A stretch of DNA of 64,000 nucleotides from Planctomonas sp. JC2975 (GCF_012985205.1 NZ_JABEKS010000001.1:372001-436000); one strand, 5' to 3'. Positions 9,036-18,374 are shown, counted from the stretch's first letter. Notes: generated by a model not told the origin, from the letters alone. Numbers and translations are program-made.

Positions 9036-9668
9036 TCACTCTCCGGCGGTCGCCCCCACCTTCGCGAGGAAGTACTCGTGGAACCTGTGCTCGCCCGTGA
9101 TCTCGGGGTGGAAACTCGTTCCGATCAGGTTGCCCTGCTCCACGGCCACCACGCGACCGTCTGACAGCGTTGCTAGCGGCGTAGCAGCCGGGCCGACGGC
9201 GTCCACCACCGGTCCGCGGATGAACACCGCATGTACAGGCGGCTCTCCCAGAGCCGGCACCTCGAGATCGGTCTCGAACGACTGGTTCTGCGATCCGAAC
9301 GCGTTGCGCCGCACAGTGATGTCGAGTCCGCCGAGCGTCTGCTGACCCGTGATGCCGTCCTCGATGCGGTCGGCCAGCATGATGAGGCCGGCGCACGTGC
9401 CGTACACCGGCATCCCGCCGGCGATGCTCGCACGCAGCGGTTCGAAGACACCGAACGTGCGCGCGAGCTTGTCCATCACGCTGGACTCGCCGCCGGGGAT
9501 CACGAGACCCGCTACGGTGTCCAGGTCCTCCGGTCGTCGCACGAGGGACACCCGGGCACCGAGCGATGCCAGCACCCTGGCATGTTCACGGAAGTCGCCC
9601 TGAAGGGCGAGGACTCCGACCCGAGGGCCGGAGTCCGCAGAGAACTCCGATTCGTCGCGGAGTGTCAC
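9036..9668 (-). CDS. pdxT: Pyridoxal 5'-phosphate synthase glutaminase subunit PdxT
   Basis: Releases ammonia from glutamine and channels it to PdxS for de novo PLP synthesis. The 210 residues carry the oxyanion motif [12 protein letters not shown], the nucleophile elbow [10 protein letters not shown] and the His-Glu pair in [17 protein letters not shown], so all three triad residues are present. The GTG start at 9668 overlaps the pdxS stop by four bases. About 14 N-terminal residues precede the family's usual [11 protein letters not shown], so a later start cannot be excluded. Confidence 0.97.
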   Translation of the reverse strand: MTLRDESEFSADSGPRVGVLALQGDFREHARVLASLGARVSLVRRPEDLDTVAGLVIPGGESSVMDKLARTFGVFEPLRASIAGGMPVYGTCAGLIMLADRIEDGITGQQTLGGLDITVRRNAFGSQNQSFETDLEVPALGEPPVHAVFIRGPVVDAVGPAATPLATLSDGRVVAVEQGNLIGTSFHPEITGEHRFHEYFLAKVGATAGE

Positions 9669-10564
9669 CAGCCGCGCTCGGCGAGACGGTGCGGCGCCGC
9701 GAGGTCCGCAACGTTGATGCCGACCATCGCCTCGCCGAGGCCGCGCGAGACCTCTGCGATAACGGACGGGTCGTCGTAGAACGTTGTCGCCTTCACGATC
9801 GCCGCTGCACGCTTGGCCGGGTCGCCCGACTTGAAGATTCCGGATCCGACGAAGACGCCGTCCGCGCCGAGCTGCATCATCATGGCGGCGTCGGCGGGAG
9901 TGGCCACACCGCCAGCGGTGAACAGCACGACGGGGAGCTTTCCCGTCTCGGCGATCTCAGCGACGAGCTCGTACGGTGCCTGCAGCTCCTTGGCCGCGAC
10001 GTACAACTCGTCCTTGGTCATGGACTTGAGCGCGTTGATCTCGCTCGTGATCTTGCGGATGTGCTTGGTCGCCTCCGAGACGTCGCCCGTTCCGGCTTCG
10101 CCCTTCGAGCGGATCATCGCCGCGCCCTCGTTGATGCGGCGGAGCGCCTCGCCCAGGTTGGTCGCGCCGCACACGAAGGGCGTGGTGAACTGCCACTTGT
10201 CGATGTGGTTCACATAGTCAGCGGGAGAAAGCACCTCTGACTCGTCGATGTAGTCGACGTTCAGCGCCTGGAGCACCTGCGCCTCGACGAAGTGTCCGAT
10301 GCGGGCCTTCGCCATCACGGGAATGGAGACCTCGGCGATGATCGCCTCGATGAGGTCGGGGTCGCTCATGCGGGCCACGCCGCCCTGGGCGCGGATGTCC
10401 GCAGGGACGCGCTCGAGGGCCATCACGGCGACAGCGCCGGCATCCTCGGCGATCCTCGCCTGCTCCGGGGTGACGACGTCCATGATGACGCCGCCCTTGA
10501 GCATTTCCGCCAGTCCGCGCTTGACGCGGCTCGATCCGACAAGGCCGGTGGTGTTCTCAGTCAC
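9665..10564 (-). CDS. pdxS: Pyridoxal 5'-phosphate synthase lyase subunit PdxS
   Basis: Condenses ribose 5-phosphate, glyceraldehyde 3-phosphate and PdxT-derived ammonia into PLP. The chosen GTG at 10564 gives 299 residues beginning [30 protein letters not shown], where the family homology starts; an upstream extension of 46 codons looks non-coding. Signatures include MKGGVIMDV-like residues, the active-site lysine regions [11 protein letters not shown] and [12 protein letters not shown], and [13 protein letters not shown]. No Shine-Dalgarno precedes the GTG, consistent with a leaderless transcript. Confidence 0.97.
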   Translation of the reverse strand: MTENTTGLVGSSRVKRGLAEMLKGGVIMDVVTPEQARIAEDAGAVAVMALERVPADIRAQGGVARMSDPDLIEAIIAEVSIPVMAKARIGHFVEAQVLQALNVDYIDESEVLSPADYVNHIDKWQFTTPFVCGATNLGEALRRINEGAAMIRSKGEAGTGDVSEATKHIRKITSEINALKSMTKDELYVAAKELQAPYELVAEIAETGKLPVVLFTAGGVATPADAAMMMQLGADGVFVGSGIFKSGDPAKRAAAIVKATTFYDDPSVIAEVSRGLGEAMVGINVADLAAPHRLAERGW

Positions 10565-10571
10565 GCAAAGG

Positions 10572-10577
10572 ATCGTA
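10572..10577 (-). promoter_or_regulatory. Candidate -10 (TACGAT) for leaderless pdxS mRNA
   Basis: TACGAT on the minus strand (10572-10577) ends seven bases before the pdxS GTG, so the predicted transcription start coincides with the start codon. Together with the absence of a Shine-Dalgarno this suggests leaderless translation, which is common in actinobacteria. The -35 is weak. Confidence 0.4.
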
Positions 10578-10627
10578 CCGTCACGGCGCTGAGGAAGATC
10601 ACATCGGGCGGGATGAGGCCCGTGCGT

Positions 10628-10662
10628 CGGAGGCCACCTTGGTTGCCGAATCAAGGCCTCCG
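10628..10662. repeat. Interrupted hairpin between divergent pdxS and pdxY
   Basis: CGGAGGC and GCCTCCG form outer arms (7 bp) and CTTGGTT/AATCAAG an inner 7-bp arm with one G-T pair, around a GCCG loop and a CAC bulge. It is the only strong dyad in the 121-base region between the pdxS and pdxY starts and could be an operator or an mRNA structure. Confidence 0.5.
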
Positions 10663-10685
10663 GCCGTCCGTGACATGATCGATCG

Positions 10686-11537
10686 GTGAAGATCCTGTCC
10701 ATCCAATCGGCTGTCGCATTCGGTCATGTCGGCAATTCTGCGGCCGTCTTCCCGCTGCAGCGCATCGGCGTCGAGGTGCTGCCGGTCTACACGGTGAACT
10801 TCTCGAATCACACCGGATACGGCGCCTGGCGAGGGCCGCTGATCGCCCCGTCGGACGTCGCCGAGGTGATCAAGGGCATCGAGGAGCGCGGGGTGTTCGG
10901 CGAGATCGACGCGGTGCTGTCCGGCTACCAGGGAAGCGACGGCATCGGAGACGTGATCCTGGACGCCGTCGCTCGCGTCAAGGCGGCCAACCCGGCGGCC
11001 GTGTACGCGTGCGATCCGGTGATGGGCAACGCGAAGTCCGGATGCTTCGTCGCCCCCGAGATCCCCATCCTGCTGCGCGACCGCGTGGTGCCGGCCGCGG
11101 ACATCGTCACGCCCAACCAGTTCGAGCTGGGCTATCTCACCGACACCGAGCCGGACACGCTCGAGAAGACGCTCGCATCCGCCGACCAGCTACGCGCAAC
11201 AGGACCCGACACCGTGCTCGTCACGAGCGTTGAGCGACCGGATTCTCCGGCGGACACGATCGAGATGCTCGCCGTGGATCGTGCGGGAGCGTGGATCGTG
11301 CGGACACCGCTCATCCCGATGAAGGCCAACGGATCGGGCGACGTCACGGCCGCACTGTTCACGGCCCACTACCGTTCGACGGGGGATGCAGCCGACGCGC
11401 TCGCGCGCACCGCCTCGAGCGTCTTCGACCTGCTGACGAACACCTACGAGAACGGATCGCGCGAACTGCTGCTCGTGGAATCGCAGGAGTCCTACGCTCA
11501 CCCGCGCATGCAGTTCACCGTCGAGCAGGTGCGCTGA
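10686..11537 (+). CDS. pdxY: Pyridoxal/pyridoxine kinase PdxY
   Basis: Ribokinase-fold kinase that phosphorylates pyridoxal for vitamin B6 salvage. The 283 residues begin [25 protein letters not shown], the standard N-terminus of this family, with [15 protein letters not shown] substrate-site residues, [13 protein letters not shown], and the C-terminal ATP/anion-hole region [14 protein letters not shown] that provides the catalytic Asp. The start is GTG at 10686. It faces pdxST divergently, so de novo and salvage PLP routes share one intergenic region. Confidence 0.96.
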   Translation: MKILSIQSAVAFGHVGNSAAVFPLQRIGVEVLPVYTVNFSNHTGYGAWRGPLIAPSDVAEVIKGIEERGVFGEIDAVLSGYQGSDGIGDVILDAVARVKAANPAAVYACDPVMGNAKSGCFVAPEIPILLRDRVVPAADIVTPNQFELGYLTDTEPDTLEKTLASADQLRATGPDTVLVTSVERPDSPADTIEMLAVDRAGAWIVRTPLIPMKANGSGDVTAALFTAHYRSTGDAADALARTASSVFDLLTNTYENGSRELLLVESQESYAHPRMQFTVEQVR

Positions 11538-11567
11538 ACCAGGCGCGCTGCGCCGCGACTCGCCCGT

Positions 11568-12158
11568 TCAGCGCGGCCAGGCGTCGGCGATCGCCGTTCG
11601 GACTTCGCCGAGGAGCTGAGGCAGCGCCTTCGTCTTCGCGATGATCGGCAGGAAGTTGGCGTCGGCACGCCACCGCGGCACGAGGTGCTGATGCAGGTGA
11701 GACGCGATGCCGGCTCCGGCGATCTCGCCCTGGTTCATGCCGATGTTGAAGCCGTCGTTGCGCGACACCGAGCGGATGACACGCATCGCCGTCTGCGTGA
11801 TCGTCGCGATCTCGTCGGTCTCCTCCGGCGTCGCGTCGTCGTAGAGGGACACGTGTCGGTACGGGCACACGAGCACGTGACCGCTGTTGTAAGGGAACAG
11901 GTTCAGCAGGGCATATGCGTGCTTTCCCCGGTGGACGATCAGCGCTTCCTCGTCTGACAGCGACGGTGCGACGCAGAACGGGCACTCGTCGCCGTGCGGC
12001 GACTGCTGTCCTTGCTGGATGTATACCATGCGGTGCGGCGTCCAGAGTCGCTGGAACTCGTCCGGAACTCCGGTGAGATGCGACGGGTCGTCGATCTGCA
12101 CGGAGTCCCGGTTCTCGCCCTCCCCCGGCTCGTAGGAGTCGAGCGTCAGGCGGGCCAT
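11568..12158 (-). CDS. HIT-family hydrolase/phosphorylase (AP4A-phosphorylase-like)
   Basis: Histidine-triad nucleotide-binding protein of 196 residues. The triad is seen as [12 protein letters not shown] (H-x-H-x-H-x-x), and a CPFC pair near residue 60 suggests a structural zinc site. Members act on dinucleoside polyphosphates or AMP conjugates; the exact substrate is unknown. The ATG at 12158 lies inside the end of thrS (13-base overlap), the conserved thrS-HIT arrangement of actinobacteria. It converges on pdxY with 30 bases between, without an obvious terminator. Confidence 0.94.
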   Translation of the reverse strand: MARLTLDSYEPGEGENRDSVQIDDPSHLTGVPDEFQRLWTPHRMVYIQQGQQSPHGDECPFCVAPSLSDEEALIVHRGKHAYALLNLFPYNSGHVLVCPYRHVSLYDDATPEETDEIATITQTAMRVIRSVSRNDGFNIGMNQGEIAGAGIASHLHQHLVPRWRADANFLPIIAKTKALPQLLGEVRTAIADAWPR

Positions 12159-14140
12159 GCCGTGACGACCTGCTCGTGCTCGCGAATGGACCGCACGATG
12201 CGTTCGACCGCGTCGTCGACGGGCACGCCGTTCAGCTGGGACCCGTCCCGGAAACGGAAGCTGACGGTGCCGCCTGCGCGGTCCTGCTCCCCCACGATCA
12301 GCTGGAACGGGATCTTCTGCGTGGTCGCGTTGCGGATCTTCTTCTGCATGCGGTCGTCGGAGCGATCGACCTCGATGCGCACGTCGTGCTCGCGCAGACG
12401 ACGTGCGACCTCTTCCAGGTACGGCGCGTACTCGTCGGCCACCGGGATCCCGATCGCCTGAACGGGCGCGAGCCACACCGGGAACGCGCCCGCGTAGTGC
12501 TCGAGCAGGATCGCGAAGAACCGTTCGATGGACCCGAGCAGCGCGCGGTGGATCATGACAGGACGCTTGCGGCTGCCGTCGGCGGCCGTGTACTCGAGCT
12601 CGAACAGCTCGGGCTCGAAGAAGTCCAGCTGCACGGTCGACAACTGCCAGGTGCGGCCGATCGCGTCGCGCGCCTGCACGGAGATCTTGGGCCCGTAGAA
12701 CGCGGCTCCGCCCGGGTCGTCGACGAGCTCCAGCCCGGATTCGAGGGCGACCTGGCGCAACGTCTCGGTCGCGTCCTCCCAGACGGCGTCGTCGCCGACG
12801 TACTTGTCAGGGTCCTTCGTGGACAGCTCGAGGTAGAAGTCGCTGAGGCCGTACCCGCGCAAGGTCTCCAGCACGAGCTCGAGCTGAGTCGCGATCTCGC
12901 CCTTGACCTGCTCGGGCGCGACGTAGGCGTGCGCGTCGTCCTGGGTCAGCCCGCGAACGCGGGTGAGGCCGGAGAGCGTTCCGCTCTTCTCGTACCGATA
13001 CACGGTGCCGAACTCCGCCAGGCGCAGGGGCAGCTCACGGTAGCTGCGTCCGCGCGCGCGGAAGATCAGGTTGTGCATCGGGCAGTTCATCGGCTTCAGG
13101 TAGTAGTCCTGGCCGGGCTTGACGACGTTGCCGTCGGCATCCGTCTCCTCGTCCACGTGCATGGGCGGGAACATGCCGTCGGCGTACCACTCGAGGTGCT
13201 TGCTGATCTCGTAGAGGTGCGCCTTGGTGATGTGCGGAGTGTTGACCAGCTCGTAGCCGTTCCGCAGCAGCTGGGAGCGCAGGTAGTTCTCGATCTCGTA
13301 CCGGATGATCCCGCCCTTGGGGTGGAACACCGAGAGGCCGGAGCCGATCTCGTCGGGGAAGGAGAAGAGGTCGAGTTCTGCACCGAGCTTGCGGTGGTCG
13401 CGGCGTGCGGCCTCCGCCATCCGCTCCTGGTACGCGCGCAACTCGTCCTTCGACGGCCACGCCGTGCCGTAGATGCGCTGCAGCTGCGGGTTCTTCTCGC
13501 TGCCGCGCCAATAGGCGGCGGCGACTCGGGTGAGGGCGAAGCCGTTGCCGATGAGCCGGGTGTTCGGCAGATGCGGACCGCGGCAGAGGTCCTTCCAGAG
13601 CACCTCGCCGGTCTTCGGGTTCACGTTGTCGTAGATCGTCAGCTCTCCGCCACCGACCTCGACGTTCTCGTTGTCGGTGCCGAGCACGTGCTCGCCGTCA
13701 TTCGCCGACGACGCCGAGCCGCCCTTGAGCCCGATGAGCTCGAGCTTGTACGGCTCATTCGCGAGTTCTGCCCGCGCTTCGTCGTCGGTGACGACTCGGC
13801 GCACGAAACGCTGACCCTGGCGGACGATGCGATCCATCGCCTTCTCGAGCGCCTTCAGGTCTTCCGGAGTGAACGAGCCGTCGACGTCGAAGTCGTAGTA
13901 GAAGCCGTCGGTCACCGGCGGGCCGATGCCGAGCTTCGCCTCGGGGTTGATCGACTGCACGGCCTGCGCGAGAACATGTGCTGCCGAGTGCCTCAAGATG
14001 TTGAGTCCGTCGGCGGAATCGATGGTCACCGGGATCACGTCATCCGTCGTCGTGACGGTCGTCGCCAGATCCTTCAACTCGCCGTTGACGCGCATGGCGA
14101 CAACGGAACGGTCGGGAAAAAGCTCGAAACCGTCCGGCAC
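12146..14140 (-). CDS. thrS: Threonine-tRNA ligase
   Basis: Class II aminoacyl-tRNA synthetase that charges tRNA-Thr. The 664 residues contain an N-terminal TGS-like domain, the editing-domain motif [12 protein letters not shown] (His pair), the zinc-binding catalytic core with [10 protein letters not shown], motif 2 around [24 protein letters not shown], motif 3 ([14 protein letters not shown]) and the anticodon-binding domain with [17 protein letters not shown]. The GTG start at 14140 has AGGAG eight bases upstream. Full length; no leader T-box was seen in the 98 bases upstream. Confidence 0.98.
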   Translation of the reverse strand: MPDGFELFPDRSVVAMRVNGELKDLATTVTTTDDVIPVTIDSADGLNILRHSAAHVLAQAVQSINPEAKLGIGPPVTDGFYYDFDVDGSFTPEDLKALEKAMDRIVRQGQRFVRRVVTDDEARAELANEPYKLELIGLKGGSASSANDGEHVLGTDNENVEVGGGELTIYDNVNPKTGEVLWKDLCRGPHLPNTRLIGNGFALTRVAAAYWRGSEKNPQLQRIYGTAWPSKDELRAYQERMAEAARRDHRKLGAELDLFSFPDEIGSGLSVFHPKGGIIRYEIENYLRSQLLRNGYELVNTPHITKAHLYEISKHLEWYADGMFPPMHVDEETDADGNVVKPGQDYYLKPMNCPMHNLIFRARGRSYRELPLRLAEFGTVYRYEKSGTLSGLTRVRGLTQDDAHAYVAPEQVKGEIATQLELVLETLRGYGLSDFYLELSTKDPDKYVGDDAVWEDATETLRQVALESGLELVDDPGGAAFYGPKISVQARDAIGRTWQLSTVQLDFFEPELFELEYTAADGSRKRPVMIHRALLGSIERFFAILLEHYAGAFPVWLAPVQAIGIPVADEYAPYLEEVARRLREHDVRIEVDRSDDRMQKKIRNATTQKIPFQLIVGEQDRAGGTVSFRFRDGSQLNGVPVDDAVERIVRSIREHEQVVTAWPA

Positions 14141-14238
14141 TTGTCCACTCCTGGATCGATGAAGGAAAAGGGATGTCGTCCCACTTTATCCGCCGGAACG
14201 ACCGCCCGCCGACGGCCTCGGTCCAGTCGAGCGCCGGG

Positions 14239-15558
14239 TCAGCGAGACGCTGTCGAACAGCGAGCGCAGGCGCTCGTCAGGCCGAGCTCCGGCGCGAGTT
14301 TCGCGAAGCCGGCTGTGAGTCCGGCCGTCAGGTTCTTGCCGACGTGGGCGACCCCAGGAAGGGTGAGCAGGGTCACGTGCATGCCGGCCGACTGCGCCGC
14401 TGCGGCGAGTGATCGCGTCGCGGGCCCGAAGGCCGTGTCCAGGGCGCCGGTCGTGAAAACGGCGTCGACACCGCCGTACGTACCGGCGTGCGCCGCGAGG
14501 ATCGTCTCCGGCTTGTCCGCCGACCACGCAGAGGTACTGCCGTCGTAGACCGAGTCGATGACGGTCTGGGTGTAGTGCATCCCGGGGTACGCCTCGGGAG
14601 AGATCGAGAGCACGTTGCGGAACACGTTCGGCTTCTCGGCCGCGAACTTCACCGCGCACGTCGCTCCGTTCGAGTAGCCGGCCAGCGTCCAGTAACGCGG
14701 GTCCTCGATGACCCGCAGGTGCTTGGTGGCCCAGTTCACGACGTCCGACTCGATGTAGGTGGCCGCGTTGCCCCTCGCCACCGAGTCGGCGCACGCCGGA
14801 TCGCCGTTGGAGCCCACCTGGTCGGCGACGATCACGATCGGCGCGAGACCGTCGTGACGGCTCGCGAATGCATTCATCACCGTCGAAACGGGTTCAGGGT
14901 TGGGAGTGCCCGGATAGCCCATCATCATGATGACCAAGGGCAGCGCGGGCGCGTTCTTCACGAGCGCCGCCGGCGGCAGGTAGAGCCCAGCCGGTCGGGC
15001 GTGGAAGCCGGACACCGTCGCGGGTATGACGACCGTGCCGGTCTTCCCGATAGCCGGCATGCCATGCGGTGCCACCCAGCCGGCCGTGAGTGCGGGTCCA
15101 TCGGTAGAGGCAGGTGTCCCATGATTCTTCGGCAGCGCGATCGGATGTCGCACCACAACGCCCAGCAAGTCGCCGACCGTCGGGTTGAGGCCGAACGCCG
15201 CGTTCACCTGGACCACACCGGTCACGGCGAACACGCCGATCCCCACGATTGCGAGCGAGCGGCGCCACCACGTCGTCTTCCACAGACTGACCGCGCCGAG
15301 GCCGACGGCGGCGAAGGTCGCGATCGACCAGGCGGCAACGTCGATCGGCAGGGGGATCTCGAACATTGCGGTGACATCCGCGACGATGACGAGCCCCAGG
15401 GCGATGACCGCCCCGGCGAGAATCCCGGCGCCGGCGAGGATCATCCACCGAGCATGGGGTCGCCGCAGCACGAGTGCGAACACGAGGGAGGCGGACAGCA
15501 CGCAGAGCACCCAGGGAACCGGCCCGCCGATGATCTGCGTTGTGAGCAGTGCGTCCAT
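14239..15558 (-). CDS. Membrane-anchored alpha/beta-hydrolase, esterase-D-like
   Basis: A 439-residue protein with four predicted membrane spans in residues 8-130, then an extracytoplasmic esterase domain resembling PF00756 (antigen-85/esterase D). The nucleophile elbow is GYSNG (residues ~290-294, WTLAGYSNGATCAVKF); an Asp in TTGALDTAFG and the His in GVAHVGKN fit the remaining triad. ATG at 15558 is preceded by GAGGAGG at good spacing. Similar proteins occur in Corynebacteriales and Microbacteriaceae; substrate unknown. It lies alone between thrS and the tRNA cluster. Confidence 0.85.
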   Translation of the reverse strand: MDALLTTQIIGGPVPWVLCVLSASLVFALVLRRPHARWMILAGAGILAGAVIALGLVIVADVTAMFEIPLPIDVAAWSIATFAAVGLGAVSLWKTTWWRRSLAIVGIGVFAVTGVVQVNAAFGLNPTVGDLLGVVVRHPIALPKNHGTPASTDGPALTAGWVAPHGMPAIGKTGTVVIPATVSGFHARPAGLYLPPAALVKNAPALPLVIMMMGYPGTPNPEPVSTVMNAFASRHDGLAPIVIVADQVGSNGDPACADSVARGNAATYIESDVVNWATKHLRVIEDPRYWTLAGYSNGATCAVKFAAEKPNVFRNVLSISPEAYPGMHYTQTVIDSVYDGSTSAWSADKPETILAAHAGTYGGVDAVFTTGALDTAFGPATRSLAAAAQSAGMHVTLLTLPGVAHVGKNLTAGLTAGFAKLAPELGLTSACARCSTASR

Positions 15559-15770
15559 ACCTTGCCTCCTCTCGAATCGGTTGTCACGCTACGTTGCGAC
15601 CGTCGTGCACCGCTGTGGACGGAGAGGTCCGACGCTGAGAGTTCGATCACCACGGGATATCCGGAATCCAGCTGAACGCCAAGCCTCCGTCATGAACGCG
15701 ACGCGATCCGAGTCATGGGCGACGTCGGTCGGAGGCGACACGTCTCGACGCTCAGCCGCCAGAAATGCAG

Positions 15771-15795
15771 AAAACCCCCGGATCACCGGGGGTTT
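15771..15795 (-). terminator. Rho-independent terminator of the Gly-Cys-Val tRNA operon
   Basis: AAACCCCCGG and CCGGGGGTTT form a 10-bp stem with a 4-base loop, followed on the minus strand by a further T and a T-containing tail. It starts 8 bases after the end of tRNA-Val(GAC). Confidence 0.85.
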
Positions 15796-15802
15796 CTCTC
15801 TG

Positions 15803-15874
15803 TGCGCGATACTGGGATCGAACCAGTGACCTCTTCCGTGTCAGGGAAGCGCGCTACCGCTGCGCCAATCGCGC
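15803..15874 (-). tRNA. tRNA-Val (anticodon GAC)
   Basis: Folds into a complete cloverleaf on the minus strand: acceptor GCGCGAT/ATCGCGC, D arm GCGC/GCGC, anticodon arm CTTCC-CTGACAC-GGAAG, T arm ACTGG-TTCGATC-CCAGT, discriminator A. CCA is not encoded. Last of a three-tRNA operon. Confidence 0.95.
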
Positions 15875-15905
15875 CTGTGAAGGCTCTTGTCTTATCGATC
15901 GAGAG

Positions 15906-15979
15906 TGGAGGTGGCGACGGGATTCGAACCCGTGTATACGGCTTTGCAGGCCGCTGCCTCGCCTCTCGGCCACGCCACC
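15906..15979 (-). tRNA. tRNA-Cys (anticodon GCA)
   Basis: Minus-strand cloverleaf with acceptor GGTGGCG/CGCCACC, anticodon loop CTGCAAA, T loop TTCGAAT and discriminator U73, as expected for tRNA-Cys; CCA is encoded (complement of 15906-15908). It lies between tRNA-Gly and tRNA-Val. Confidence 0.95.
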
Positions 15980-16041
15980 GTGTGTGGGTTCGTGTGCGGT
16001 TTCCCACATCCTTGCATCGGCCGGCGGCCGACTCACACTCG

Positions 16042-16114
16042 AGCGGATGACGAGACTCGAACTCGCGACCCTCACCTTGGCAAGGTGATGCGCTACCAAC
16101 TGCGCCACATCCGC
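16042..16114 (-). tRNA. tRNA-Gly (anticodon GCC)
   Basis: Minus-strand cloverleaf with acceptor GCGGATG/CATCCGC, anticodon loop TTGCCAA, T arm CGAG-TTCGAGT-CTCG and discriminator U. CCA is not encoded. First gene of the Gly-Cys-Val operon, 24 bases downstream of the predicted transcription start. Confidence 0.95.
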
Positions 16115-16144
16115 ATTTTGCTTCGCATTTCTGCGTGCTTTGAA

Positions 16145-16174
16145 ACTGTAGCCGATGATCCTGCGGATATTCAA
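16145..16174 (-). promoter_or_regulatory. Promoter of the Gly-Cys-Val tRNA operon
   Basis: TTGAAT (16169-16174) and TACAGT (16145-16150) on the minus strand are separated by 18 bases, each matching the primary-sigma consensus at 4 of 6 positions. The start would be near 16138, upstream of tRNA-Gly. Confidence 0.65.
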
Positions 16175-16197
16175 ACCGAGCGCCAGTGGGTCGTATC

Positions 16198-16229
16198 CCG
16201 GGCGCGTCGAACGACTTCGACGCGCCCGG
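16198..16229. repeat. 14-bp perfect hairpin in the divergent tRNA promoter region
   Basis: CCGGGCGCGTCGAA (16198-16211) and TTCGACGCGCCCGG (16216-16229) are exact reverse complements around a CGAC loop. It lies between the tRNA-Gly promoter and tRNA-Val(CAC) and has no U-run on either strand. Confidence 0.75.
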
Positions 16230-16267
16230 ACGTCTCCGTAGATGTGCGGCCGGCCCCGAACGTCCGC

Positions 16268-16273
16268 TAGTAT
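16268..16273 (+). promoter_or_regulatory. Candidate -10 (TAGTAT) of tRNA-Val(CAC)
   Basis: TAGTAT lies 36 bases upstream of the mature 5' end of tRNA-Val. The -35 region (TGCGGC at 17 bases) is poor, so the call rests on the -10 and position. Confidence 0.4.
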
Positions 16274-16308
16274 CGGTAGCCGCGGCGGTCGAGAGATCGA
16301 GTGCCCGC

Positions 16309-16384
16309 GGGCGATTGGCGCAGTTGGTAGCGCGCTTCCTTCACACGGAAGAGGTCATCAGTTCGAGTCTGGTATCGCCCACCA
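16309..16384 (+). tRNA. tRNA-Val (anticodon CAC)
   Basis: Plus-strand cloverleaf with acceptor GGGCGAT/ATCGCCC, D arm GCGC/GCGC, anticodon arm CTTCC-TTCACAC-GGAAG and T loop TTCGAGT. The discriminator A and CCA are encoded (16381-16384). Divergent from the other three tRNAs. Confidence 0.96.
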
Positions 16385-16388
16385 GCGA

Positions 16389-16412
16389 AGCCCCGGAGAA
16401 CCGGGGCTTTCG
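16389..16412 (+). terminator. Terminator of tRNA-Val(CAC)
   Basis: AGCCCCGG/CCGGGGCT with an AGAA loop, followed by TTCGT, four bases after the encoded CCA. Short U-run but strong GC stem. Confidence 0.85.
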
Positions 16413-16489
16413 TGCATTTAGGTGGCAGCGCGGCAGTCATGGCGACCAGCACTGTGCCGGAGCACTGCACAAACGCACACGCGGGTGGC

Positions 16490-17122
16490 TCATCCCAGAA
16501 GCCCGCGCCGATAGCCCTGCGATACGGCTGCCGCCCGATCCGTGACCTCGAGCTTGGCGTAGATGTTCAGCAGGTGGCTCTTCACCGTTGCCTCGCTCAC
16601 GAACAGCGTGTCGGCGATCGCCCGGTTCGTGCGGCCGTCGGCGACGAGCCTGAGCACCTCCAGTTCCCGCTCGCTGAGCGACCCGTTGGCCGGTCCGCGG
16701 AGACGGCCCACCAGCTTGGAGGTCACAGACGGGGCCAGCGTCGTCTCGCCCCGTGCCGTCGCGCGGATGCCCGCCAGCAGCTCACCGCGCGTCGCATCCT
16801 TCAGCAGGTAGCCGGTCGCGCCCGATTCCAGCGCTTGCGAGACATCGCGGTCCCCGTCGTAGGTGGTGAGCACCAGAATGCGGGTGTCGTCGCCGCGCCC
16901 GCGGAGGGTCCGGATGGCGTCCACTCCCCCGCTTCCCGGCATCCGCAGGTCGAGAAGGACGACGTCGGGCCGAAGGGTCTCGCACGCCGTGACGGCCTCG
17001 TCGCCGTTGCCGGCCTCCCCGACGACGACGAGACCCGGATCGGAGCTGATCATCCCGATCAGGCCGTCCCGCACGACGGGGTGATCGTCCACCACCAGCA
17101 CGGAGATGGTCTCGTCAGACAT
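16490..17122 (-). CDS. NarL/FixJ-family response regulator
   Basis: DNA-binding output protein of a two-component system, 210 residues. The receiver domain shows the acidic pocket VVDDHPVVRDG, the phosphoacceptor in DVVLLDLRMPG, and KDAT near the end; the C-terminal LuxR HTH reads LSERELEVLRLVADGRTNRAIADTLFVSEATVKSHL. The ATG at 17122 is favoured over an upstream GTG (17131) because GGGGAG lies nine bases before it. It overlaps the end of the histidine kinase gene by eight bases, so the two are coupled. Target genes are unknown. Confidence 0.93.
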   Translation of the reverse strand: MSDETISVLVVDDHPVVRDGLIGMISSDPGLVVVGEAGNGDEAVTACETLRPDVVLLDLRMPGSGGVDAIRTLRGRGDDTRILVLTTYDGDRDVSQALESGATGYLLKDATRGELLAGIRATARGETTLAPSVTSKLVGRLRGPANGSLSERELEVLRLVADGRTNRAIADTLFVSEATVKSHLLNIYAKLEVTDRAAAVSQGYRRGLLG

Positions 17123-18374
17123 CGTGAGCACTCCCCTCGCCCGCCTGATGCGGCACCTCGGTCAGCGTTTGGTCGGTCGGATCGACGGGCAGCGCAACGG
17201 ACAGCGCCGTGCCGCGGCCGGGCTCCGACTCGATCTCGACGAGCCCTCCGAGCTGCCTGATGCGGTTCCGCATCGCCGACAGGCCGTATCCGCCTTCGAG
17301 CGGGTCGCGCTCGATACCCGAGCCTGGGTCGAATCCGATCCCGTCGTCGCGCACGTCAACCAGGACCCGGTCATCGAGATAGGTCAGGGTCACTCCGACA
17401 CGACTCGCGCCCGCGTGCTTCGCCACGTTCGACAGCGATTCCTGCACGACGCGCAACAGCGCGTGCTCCGCGTCGTCGCTCAACGCACGCTCCGACCCCG
17501 TCGCCGTGTAGTCGGCACGCACGGAGTGCATCCCCGCCCACTCGTCCACAGCGGACTCCAAGGCCTTGGCGAGGCTCACCCTCGAGCTGGCGTCGGGGTC
17601 GAGTGCGAGCATGGTCCTACGCGCCTCGACGAGGCTCGAGCGTGCGAGCCGGGTCGCGGCATCCAGATGGCGAGCGTGATCACTGCTGTCCGGGGGCACC
17701 TGCGCCGCTGCCTCCAGCTGCGTGACGATACCGACCAGTCCCTGGGCCACGGTGTCGTGCAGCTCCCCTGCCATGCGCTGCCGCTCGGCCTGGATGCCCG
17801 CCTCGCGTGCCTGGCTCACCACCTGTTCGCGGAGCCGTTCGTTCTCCTCGAGGGCGACACGTCGCTGCTCGCTCTGCACACCGGCCCTCCAATAGATCCA
17901 GGCGAACAGACACAGGGCGACCACGTTGAGCGCGACCACTGCGGCATAGACCAGAAGCCCTGCGACCGTGTTCTTCGGCACGGCGGATGCCTGTGCCGTT
18001 CCGGCCAGCACCGCGCAGACCGACACCGACAGGAGGCGCCAGGGCCACGGGACGACGGCGAACGAGTAGATGTAGCCGGCAACGGCGAGCACGCCGTACC
18101 AAGGGGCGAAGAAGACGAGCGACGTGAAGATGGCGAGCAGGACCGTCACGAAGACGGCCATCGCCCGGACGCTCCTGCGTCCGGCGGGGCGAAGGGTGTA
18201 CGCGAGGAGCATCCAGGCGATGGCAGCCCCGAGCAGGACCAGCTGAGCGGTCTTGGCCGGCGTCGGCGCCACGGTCATGATCGTGAAGATCGAGGCGAGG
18301 ACGAGCACCACGTACGGTCCATACGCGACCACTCCTGGTCCGAGGCGCGAGGTGCTCGCCGATGCGGCGCTCAT
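17115..18374 (-). CDS. Membrane sensor histidine kinase, NarL-partner (HisKA_3) type
   Basis: Sensor kinase of 419 residues with five to six membrane spans in the first ~170, a short coiled coil (EENERLREQVVSQAREAG), the H box ERQRMAGELHDTVAQGL of the HisKA_3 family, and the ATPase domain with VVQESLSNVAKHAGA (N box) and VRDDGIGFDPG (G1), GGYGLSAMRNR (G2). No extracytoplasmic domain of size is present, so it probably senses a membrane or small-molecule signal. The ATG at 18374 overlaps the preceding stop by four bases (ATGA). Confidence 0.92.
   Translation of the reverse strand: MSAASASTSRLGPGVVAYGPYVVLVLASIFTIMTVAPTPAKTAQLVLLGAAIAWMLLAYTLRPAGRRSVRAMAVFVTVLLAIFTSLVFFAPWYGVLAVAGYIYSFAVVPWPWRLLSVSVCAVLAGTAQASAVPKNTVAGLLVYAAVVALNVVALCLFAWIYWRAGVQSEQRRVALEENERLREQVVSQAREAGIQAERQRMAGELHDTVAQGLVGIVTQLEAAAQVPPDSSDHARHLDAATRLARSSLVEARRTMLALDPDASSRVSLAKALESAVDEWAGMHSVRADYTATGSERALSDDAEHALLRVVQESLSNVAKHAGASRVGVTLTYLDDRVLVDVRDDGIGFDPGSGIERDPLEGGYGLSAMRNRIRQLGGLVEIESEPGRGTALSVALPVDPTDQTLTEVPHQAGEGSAHDV

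Noticed and set aside
12176-14548. 790-codon plus-strand open frame opposite thrS
   Set aside because: Shadow of thrS; no family resemblance and compositionally biased.
15715-16270. Several short open frames over the tRNA cluster
   Set aside because: They translate tRNA sequence; the tRNA cloverleafs explain the region.
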